NCBI GenBank assembly: GCA_951799425.1
Contig: OX637399.1
Coordinates: forward strand, 19,690,001 to 19,754,000
Length of the DNA stretch: 64,000 nucleotides
From: Ilex aquifolium
Lineage: Eukaryota > Streptophyta > Magnoliopsida > Aquifoliales > Aquifoliaceae
Direction of reading: 5' to 3'
Shown here piece after piece: positions 57,131 through 64,000 of this stretch. A program made the position numbers and the translations under genes. Each line of letters starts with the position of its first letter. Positions within the stretch are counted from its first letter, which is position 1. A model generated the notes under the pieces. It was not told the origin of the DNA, did no database searches, and was given only the letters and a program-made list of their open reading frames with translations.

Positions 57131-58975
57131 TGCTTGATGAAAATTGTTGTTGTTTCCAAACCTCTAAAAACCATCCCTCAATATATATATGATGTAGGTG
57201 CGAAGGGAGTGTCACTCTCCCTTGGAATGATGTGAGAAAAGGGGCAACATAATAGTAGTAATGAAAATGGAATGAAATGTACAAAATATGTGTGTGGTGA
57301 ACAAAAGTGCTCCCCAAGCGCAAGGAGTCTTTTGCTTGTCGTGTTTTACTTGGAAAAGTATTCCAAGGTCGTCTCCTCAGGGAAGGAAAGTTCAAGTGTG
57401 TGAAGGTGATTTTGGTGAACAAAAGAGAAAATGTAAAATCTTTTGTGTTTTGGTTTGAGAAGTGAAGTTTGTGAATGAGAATGAAATGAAAACAAGTGTT
57501 GGCTAATCCAAAGGGTTCATTCCAATGGGAATCTCAAATCAACTCGAAGCCTTCCTCGAATAGAGCCTAGATGTACGATTGATTCGTGGGAAGCTCGGGA
57601 CTAAAATGGAGGTGAGGATTCAAGCATACCTCGTGACGATGTCTACGGTGTATCAAGAACTCACAACCATGTCCTCACCCCAACCCAGTCAAACCGAGCC
57701 ATCGTACTCTGAGAGGAGGAATGAAAATGAGTTGAAGTCGCACGCCCAAGAGGAGTTCTTCCTTGGATTAACCAACTTAAAATCTAGCTACTCATACTTG
57801 AAGGAAAGACAATGAGGTAATGTAATGGGGCATAATGAAGAAAGGAAACATTGAACTTAACTTAAAGCAAGAAATCTTAAGCTATGAAGAAAAATATTCA
57901 ACACCCATTTTAAAGCAAGAAAATGAAGAAAACTTGGAAGTAACAATGGTGAAATCTAAAATGTAGCATTAAACTTGAAATATACTTGAAGTAAATGACA
58001 TTAAATACATTAAATGAAGATTACAAGATCCTTACAAAAGATTACATGTGAAAGGATGGAAGAAAATGCAAAAATCTAACTATTCATCTTCTTCTTCCCT
58101 GGAGCTTTCTAAGCTTAGGTAGCCACTCCCAAAATCTTGTGTGAATGCTGAATATATGGAGTGTAGAGACTTCAAATTTCGTCCATGAGGCTCCCTTAGC
58201 CTGTGTGTGCAGGCTTCCCATCAATGGGAAGAGATTTGATGGCTTGGACAAGCTAGGAGCAGCCTACCCAGCAACTCCCCAGGCAGCCCCCTTCTCTCCC
58301 ATCCTCATTAATGCTCTTGCCTCCAAAGTCTTGAAATTGTGTAAGGATGGCATGGTTATGTGTAGAATATGTCAGGGTAGGCATGGGAGAAGTGTAGGTG
58401 GGCCCCCCAAGAAGTTGGAGAAGACTTGCAGAAGTTCTGGGCATTTTGGGCTGTTTGAGAAGAGCGTACCGGTACGCGTACCGGTACCCCGAACTCCAGT
58501 AGGAAAATCGTACCGGTACACTTCTGCTCCGGACCAGTGTTCGTAGAATTGTCATAACCTTTGATCCAACCGTCCTATTGAGCTGAAATTTTTACACAAT
58601 ACATAAGATATTCAGATCTACAACTTTTATGTTTTGCACTTTTTCAGATTCGAAGTGGATCATTGTTTACAATGAGAAAAAAAGTGGTACTGTGTCAAAA
58701 CTTTGGGAAACCAGTGGGCTAAACCTTCCAAATTTCATTTTTCTTGGTTTCTCCACCTTTAAGCCTCCAAATCCTCATTGAATGTGTCCATCTCTTCACC
58801 ACTCATTCATACTTAGTTGCAAGGTTATAAAATCCATCATTTACACTATAATTACCTGCAACATCGAAAATTCAATATTATTCATAATTTCGGCTAACTC
58901 TAAGTACTTAAATACAAAGTTGAGTTAAAATGCATGTAATGAGGCCATGAAATATGTAATATTTTGTGCTCATCA
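57131..58975 (-). repeat. S4: solo LTR related to the E5 family (TSD AGGAC)
   Basis: On the plus strand it runs TGCTTGATGAAAATTG to TTGTGCTCATCA (1845 bp), flanked by AGGAC at 57126-57130 and 58976-58980. It matches the E5 LTR in order and sequence over GGGAGTGTCACTCTCCCTTG, GTGCTCCCCAAGCGCAAGGA, ATTCCAAGGTCGT and AACAAGTGTTGGC, but is much diverged. It carries GTACCGGTAC palindromes at 58464-58519 and a shared module at 58520-58690. No coding is seen. Confidence 0.85.
58464..58519. repeat. GTACCGGTAC palindrome block in S4
   Basis: Two adjacent copies form a perfect 22-bp palindrome at 58466-58487, with a third copy at 58510-58519. ACTCCAGTAGG lies between them, like ATTCCAGTAGG in the E5 blocks. 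Confidence 0.92.
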
Positions 58976-60465
58976 AGGACCAGACTACTGCATAGAGTGT
59001 GGAAATGAACTTCACAGAAGACCACAGGTCACTTGAGTGAGAAGGTCAGACCACATCTGGCGTTCAAACGCCCATACAGCAAAGACAGAAGAAACGTTTG
59101 AACACCAGACAACGTTTGAACGCCCATAAAGCAAAAACAGATACAACGTTCGAACGCCAACTCACGTTCGAACGTTCTCCTCAGACTGGCTGTAGAGTAG
59201 TTGGTTTTTCACTAGACTTGGGCGACATACACTATTCCTTCAGCCCCTCTTGTCTCCTACTCTTGCCTATAAATACTCCCATTGTTGGAGAGTTCAAGGG
59301 GGGGAAAAGTAGAAAGGTTGATGGAGGCTTAGACTCCCACCAATATTATTGTAGAGTAATCTTATATTTCGTTGTATGAAGTAGTTGTTCTAGAGATTGG
59401 TTTGGCATTAGTCCAACATCTCTTAGCTTGTTATAAAAGTAGTTTTATGTTTATGCTTTCATTTACATGCATAGAGGGAGATAGCTTACCTTTGGTTGTG
59501 GATCACCCTCCAAAAGTGACTATCTTTCTTCTACTTTTAATTTGTGTTTCATTCACTTCCATTGCTTGAGCTTCTTTCTTCCCTTAGAGGAGTGAAACTC
59601 TTCCACCTTTCTAGAGCTTCACCAAAGTCGTGAAGGGTGGAACGTGATTCACTCATTCTTTGTCGAAGATCGGCTCCTTGTTTATTGTGCTTTGTTTTGT
59701 GAAACCTCTACTTGGAGGAATGAGCATCACTCACTTTTCTAGCTTTACCAAAGCCATGAAGAGTGAGTAGTTTCTCATTCACTCTTTAGTAAGAGGAGAA
59801 TGACATGTATAAATTACCCGGTCGTTATATTTGTGCAATTTCGATTATGCTTAATGCTTTATATTCCCCATGCTTATTGAATGATTGATTGCATCTAGCA
59901 AAGTTAAGGTACTTTGTATAACCAGGAGTTCTTTCTATAACATAGATAACTCTTGTATAGAAAGACTCATTGGTTCAAGGCAAGTACCCCGGTTAGATCT
60001 TCATGACTACCCTTCAATCTTCACCATTATTGTGTTTCAATTAAAGAATGGAAATGGAACATTAATGCAATGATTGGGTGTCTTGTAGAAACACTTGCTT
60101 GTTTGTAGACGGGTTAAGTCTCGGCACAGACAATTCTTGTAAACTTCTAGAAAGACATCGGAATCATGTTTTTAATTCTCTTAAATCCACATTTATCTTC
60201 CAATTAACCTGCTGTTGACACGGGGGTTAATTGAGTTATCAAGCACAAATGTAACATCCCGGATAATTAGAGCTTATCTCATATTTTGTTTAGAAAAATC
60301 TCTTGGAAAGAATCTTATATTCTGTCTAGGAAATCTCACACCTCACACAACTTCAAATCTCAAGGGTTACAATCAATAGGTCTCCACCACTGCTTACCCC
60401 AAAACACCAAGAAGAGTTCCCTGTGGATTTGACTCCGGACTCAAACCGGATTATTACTACAGCTT

Positions 60466-60993
60466 GACCGCCTGCACTTGGATGTACACATTTCGGATCA
60501 AGTCAAAAACCAAAACTTCCAATGTATGTTTCAAGAAATCCCACTCCAATCTATCAAATGCCTTCATCATATCCAGCTTGACAATAACATTCCCCGTTTC
60601 CACCTTTCTATCTAGCTCATTTATCATAAATTGGGCAAGGGCAATACTATCACTCATAGTTCTACCCTTGACAAATCCAAGTTGCTCCTCTAAGATAAGC
60701 TTAGGCAGCAAAACACTAAGTCTTGTTGCTAATAGCTTTATGAAAATTTTATATAAAAAACTACAGAGACTGATGGGCCTGAAATCAGCAAATGTTGATG
60801 GAGAGTCCTTTTTGGGTATCAGAGATAGAATAGTGGCATTAACAGATATTGGTATCACTCCACCCTGTAAGAAAAAAATGGCTGCATCCAAAATGTTACA
60901 CTTAATGATTTCCCAAGCAGTCTGAAAGAACTTGTCTGAGAAACCATCAACACCAGGTGCACTTTGAGTAGACATACCAAAAACTATAGACCA
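60466..60993 (-). pseudogene. LINE ORF2, RT N-terminal half
   Basis: This piece of L1-type reverse transcriptase reads SAPGVDGFSDKFFQTAWEII, ATILSLIPKKDSPSTFADFR and PISLCSFLYKIFIKLLATRL. It goes on to LGFVKGRTMSDSIALAQFMI and NVIVKLDMMKAFDRLEWDFL, where LDMMKAFDRLEW holds the first catalytic Asp of the palm. The frame is open through this piece. It enters inserted LTR sequence on the left near 60465 and E7 LTR sequence on the right at 60994, so its upstream endonuclease is missing here. The segment that would link it to the FVDD half seems short by several tens of residues, judging from other plant L1 elements. Confidence 0.88.
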
Positions 60994-61389
60994 TGTAAAC
61001 CCCCACATTCTTATCTTTATATAGCAACGTAATTATTTTTGGAATGCTAATATACATGATGATGTATGCATGAACTATGCAGATTGTAAGAGTAGAAATA
61101 AAAATGTTAGGCGAGGTAATAGGGTATGTAGTAGAAGTTAGGAAATGTTCCGGAGTTAAAACACATTTTTGATAGAATTTGGGTAGAAAGAATTTTGACA
61201 CTTCCTTAGTATTTTGACTATAACATTTTATCATGATGTCAATTTGATCTGAAATTTTTACAGTAGATATTAGACTTCCAGGGCTACAAAAGTGTATTTT
61301 CCGAAAATTTTCCAAATCGACCCCTAAATGGGCCAAAACTTCACTGGACGTTTCAGCAAAAAATGGGAGTCAGTTCAAACGTGAATGAA

Positions 61390-61550
61390 CGTTCGAACGA
61401 CGGTTCGTCGCGGTAATTTTGTGTCTGATAGAGCTCTGATGAAAAGTAAAAGTACTGGGAGCAACTAACGTGCGAACGCCAAAATGACGTTCGAACGTGA
61501 ATCAATAAATTGCACTATTGACGTTCGAACGCCAAATGACGTTCGAATGC
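61390..61550. repeat. CGTTCGAACG palindrome cluster in the E7 LTR
   Basis: Perfect palindromes lie at 61390-61399, 61487-61498 (ACGTTCGAACGT) and 61522-61531. Near copies are GTGCGAACGCC at 61470-61480 and GTTCGAATGCC at 61541-61551. They lie 50-210 bp upstream of the TATA box. Confidence 0.92.
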
Positions 61551-61602
61551 CAAATTACAAATTATGACTTTCAGATTCGTGCACAGGGACCATTTCACTC
61601 CC

Positions 61603-61610
61603 TATAAATA
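61603..61610 (+). promoter_or_regulatory. TATA box of the E7 LTR
   Basis: TATAAATA in CCCTATAAATATTT is followed about 40 bp on by a CT/AG-rich leader (AGAGAGGAAGAAAG), which fits a transcription start near 61640. Confidence 0.75.
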
Positions 61611-63212
61611 TTTAAGGACACCTCCATTAGCCCCATTTCAACATTTCTAACCCAAGAGAGGCTTAGAGAGGAAGAAAGAAGGGAAAAAAGAGAGATTAAA
61701 GTGTTGATTCAAGTTGGGAAAGATCAAATCTTCAAGTTCTTCACACAAAACTAAGGAAGAAGGTAGGGGTTTCTTCTCACTCTTGTTCATTGAGGCTAGG
61801 GTTTATATATATGTATGTTTTGACTCTTAATCCTATATATATGCTATGAAATCATTATTTCTTGATACTCTTGCAAATATTACCATGTTTTGAACAAAGC
61901 TATGGTTGGATAGTCATGAAATCTCTTTTTCTTGTCTTGAAAACCCTAGTTTTCAAGAAAAATGGGTTTGTCTCTCAATATTCCTTTGTTCTTAATTTCA
62001 AAACTCTAGTGCTTTGTATTGAACAATAAAATGGTATTTTTGATGATCTCTTGCATATTTTCTTAAATTGTTCAATTGGAATAATACATGTGAAATTTGG
62101 AGATTTTTGATTTACTTGTGATTTGAGAAATTGGTTGGTATTGTATCTCTTGTGTGGATGTTGGATGAACATGGGTGGCCGTTGACCGGGTATCGTAGAG
62201 TGGGTAGATGCATTTCTTACTCCGTGCGGGTTTGAATTTTTCCTACCACTCGTAGTGGGGTTGGTGCCTTGTGAGGGCCAAACCATTATTCGCTGACGTG
62301 GTACCGAGGCAAAGGGTTAGTATACTATTCTTGGGTTGGATTCGCCACTACCAATGCTTTGGTATACGCCCTTCCTAAAGTTGGATAACCTTGCGAGGAT
62401 TGGGTATGTGTGTGTGGGCCAGGATATTCTCGATGTGTTTATCCATGCGATGTCATACGTCATACCTGAGATACATAATGTGGTTACAGATACAAGTTGT
62501 GGTTTGAGATACATTATGGGATATGGTACAAATGGTGGGTTATTGTTTATTGTTGGAAAGATGCAATTGTTGTAAATGGTTTGTGGTTGGAATTGGTTTA
62601 TTGTTGGGAATTGGTTTTAGTTCTTCATTTAAATTATTGTTATTGCTTACACTTAAGATCGGATGAATTGTCACTGTTTTCTTGCAAAAGTTATATATGA
62701 TATGTGTAAAATGAGACCGACTTGTTTTATATGTTTTCTAAACCTTGTTCGAGTTTGGGAGGATTTTCCTACAGAGCTTAGTGCTCACCCCCTACAAATA
62801 ATATTCTTTTCAGATTTTGGTTTAGAGGAAGAGCTCGGAGTTGACAAGCAGGTGCTTTGGGAAGCTCAAGTTGATGGGCATGTAGATCCGGAGGGGGATG
62901 TCTAGAATTGTTCTTTTTTTTATGTTCTAGACTAGGAGATTCCTTTTGAGAATACTGTTCATGTTAATATTTTCCTTATTCCGCTGCGAGATAATAGTTT
63001 GACATATTCTTTTGGGCGTAATTGCCATAGTTTGGCATATTCTTTTGGATGTAATGGCCATTGTTTGGCTTAGTCTTTTGGGATGATGTTCATGATATTA
63101 TGGATGATGAATGAAATTTTATTTAATTATGGATCTTATTAGTTGCTCTCATGATGTGAATGGTTTTAAATAGTAATGCCGTCCAAGGGGGATTTTGGGG
63201 CGTTACAAGTTT

Positions 63213-63225
63213 TGGTATCAGAGCC
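63213..63225 (+). other. Primer binding site of E7 (tRNA-Met type)
   Basis: TGGTATCAGAGCC lies five bases after the LTR end. Confidence 0.93.
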
Positions 63226-63398
63226 TAGGAATTAGGTCTTACATGGGAGCTGTAGGTTATGGATTACCACTAGGGAGTTAGGACTAGGTTTAATGAAATT
63301 GTTGACTTAAATCTTATACAAGCCTTATGCCTTAGATTAAAGTGAGAGTTAGGATGTCTTGTACATTGAGAAAACTAAGTTGTGAATTGATGTGCAGG

Positions 63399-64000
63399 AT
63401 GGAGAGTGAACGTGAACGTGGACGTGGACGTGGATGTGGACGTGGACGGGGACGGGGACGTGGTGGCCAAGCAAATCCACCACCACCACCACCTCCCGAA
63501 GCCATGAATGGCATTTATCAATGCTTAAGGGATCTAACCACTCTGGTACAACACCAGAATGGTGGGGTTCATCCCTTAGCCCATGAACCGGGCAGCGGGG
63601 ACGAAAATCAAAGGATGGTAGTTCTTCGAGAATTTCTGAGGCAACGCCCACCTACTTTTCAAGGAAGCCCTCACCCTTTGGATGCAGATAAGTGGATTCG
63701 CAGGGTAAAGAAAATGTGTGATGGCATGGGAGTTGCCGAGGATTTGTGGGTTGGCCTAGCTAAATATTTGCTAGAGGGGGAGGCAGATCATTGGTGGGAC
63801 TCGGTGAAGAGAAGGAGGAACACGGATGCTCTTACATGGGAGGAGTTTGATCAGATCTTCCAAGACAAATATTTTTCCAAATCGGTCAGGGACAAGATGA
63901 GTGCAGATTTTCTCGCTCTATGATAGGGTAGCATGACGGTGGCGGAGTATGAGAGAAAGTTCGACGAGCTATCTCACTATGCCACAGAGTTCATATCTAC
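63399..64000 (+). pseudogene. Ty3 gag of E7 (runs off the right edge)
   Basis: The likely start is the ATG at 63399, after a leader ending TGTGCAG, rather than the upstream in-frame ATG at 63342, because the Arg/Gly repeat then forms the N-terminus as in the E1 gag. It begins with ERERGRGRGCGRGRGRGRGG, then a Pro run. The capsid-like domain follows: REFLRQRPPTFQGSPHPLDA, DKWIRRVKKMCDGMG, LLEGEADHWWDSV, WEEFDQIFQDKYF and a VAEYERKFDELSHYATEF end. The gene looks broken, and the rest lies outside the window. Confidence 0.85.

Larger units (their letters stand above)
56954..59175. repeat. CGTTCGAACG palindrome clusters
   Basis: Perfect copies lie at 56954-56963, 57081-57090, 59147-59156 and 59164-59175 (ACGTTCGAACGT), with several CpG-decayed copies (CGTTTGAACG, CGTTCAAACG) between. 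Each is followed by a phrase like CCAACTCACG. Together they form an upstream cluster in the plus-strand LTR, interrupted by S4. Confidence 0.9.
56796..60465 (+). repeat. Athila/Tat-like LTR inserted in the LINE, split by S4
   Basis: A plus-strand LTR of about 1.8 kb remains once S4 is removed. TATAAATA lies at 59268-59275 and the right end has CCGGACTCAAACCGGATTAT followed by GCTTGACCGCCTGCACTT, typical of Athila/Tat LTR ends and like the E3 LTR end. No internal region is seen, so it is probably a solo LTR. Both outer boundaries are approximate and I could not find a convincing TSD. It carries many CGTTCGAACG palindromes (56954, 57081, 59147, 59164). Confidence 0.65.
52973..60993 (-). mobile_element. 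L1-type LINE, 5' part outside the window
   Basis: This is a minus-strand non-LTR element. From right to left it has an RT N-terminal half (60993-60466), an inserted LTR (about 60465-56796), an RT C-terminal half (about 56795-56040), a zinc-finger RVT region (55628-55158), RNase H (about 55145-54670), a long 3' untranslated region (54660-52980) and a short A-tail (T7 on the plus strand at 52973-52979). The 3' end (AATCAATAAAATTCTCCTCG, then GAGGTTCACC and A-tail) is typical of plant L1 elements. The endonuclease and ORF1 would lie beyond E7, which was inserted at 60994. ORF2 carries frameshifts and stops, so this copy is dead. Confidence 0.88.
60994..63207 (+). repeat. 5' LTR of E7 (2.21 kb)
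   Basis: It starts TGTAAACCCCCAC and ends GGGGCGTTACA. TATAAATA lies at 61603-61610. CGTTCGAACG palindromes occupy 61390-61550, just upstream of the TATA box. A module with TTGATCTGAAATTTTTACA lies near 61215-61260. A GTGCTCACCCCC...TTTTCAG motif lies near 62780-62813. Small frames within it are not genes. Confidence 0.88.
60994..64000 (+). mobile_element. E7: Ty3 element, 5' end (LTR, PBS, gag)
   Basis: This plus-strand element was inserted into the LINE at 60994 and continues past the right edge. It has an LTR (60994-63207), a tRNA-Met primer site (63213-63225), a leader and gag (63399 on). The 5' TSD copy would be GACCA (60989-60993); its partner is outside. The same LTR family gave the piece at 3611-4618. 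The gag looks broken but well preserved. Confidence 0.88.

Noticed and set aside
57579-57815. 78-residue frame as a small gene
   Set aside because: It lies within solo LTR S4 and has no similarity that I can see beyond the LTR itself.

Overview
The window looks like nuclear DNA of a flowering plant, probably a eudicot and probably a heterochromatic or pericentromeric region; the species is not identified. It is wall-to-wall transposable elements. I found no host gene, no tRNA or rRNA gene, no bacterial feature and no CRISPR array. The evidence for a plant is the Athila-type and chromodomain-bearing (Tekay/Del-like) Ty3 elements, primer sites matching initiator tRNA-Met (TGGTATCAGAGCC) and tRNA-Asp (TGGCGCCGTTGCC), an L1-type LINE with a C-terminal RNase H, and very CpG-poor old copies beside CpG-rich young ones.

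Layout. (1) 1-3610: gag and LTR of a minus-strand chromovirus (E1). (2) 3611-4618: the end of a plus-strand LTR with a 169-bp compound tandem repeat. (3) 4619-9897: a minus-strand LTR element with no recognisable coding (E2, LARD-like). (4) 9898-11005: a Ty1/copia pol fragment, minus. (5) 11006-20610: a plus-strand Athila-type element (E3) whose gag is split by a solo chromovirus LTR (S1, 14292-16590, TSD ACCGC). (6) 20611-52157: a plus-strand chromovirus (E4), split twice: by a nearly whole minus-strand Athila-type element E5 (22798-37693, TSD AGGTC) and by a minus-strand chromovirus E6 (39517-51310, TSD GTTCA). E5 and E6 each hold a further solo LTR (S2, TSD GGTAT; S3, TSD CCTAG). (7) 52158-52972: an unclassified palindrome-rich repeat. 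(8) 52973-60993: an L1-type LINE on the minus strand, split by a plus-strand Athila/Tat-like LTR (about 56796-60465), which itself holds solo LTR S4 (57131-58975, TSD AGGAC). (9) 60994-64000: LTR, primer site and gag of a plus-strand Ty3 element (E7) that runs off the right edge.

How the parts relate. E5 is the best-preserved element: 5' LTR, tRNA-Asp primer site, gag-protease, RT-RNase H, integrase, a long spacer, a third ORF of 405 residues with its own TATA box, polypurine tract and 3' LTR. The third ORF sits where Athila elements are said to carry an env-like gene, but it has no signal peptide or membrane segment. It has a basic cluster, a coiled-coil-like segment and a very acidic tail, so a nuclear role is more likely.

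The most unusual pattern is that several unrelated LTR families here each carry a cluster of short perfect or near-perfect palindromes. The palindrome sequence differs between families (GTACCGGTAC, ACGTTCGAACGT, AGGGGTCCANTGGACCCCT, and decayed ACCGTCCGGACGGT-like copies) but the layout is alike, usually upstream of a TATA box. In E5 the palindrome block occurs both in the LTR and again upstream of the third ORF. All work here was by eye; no alignment or database search was run.
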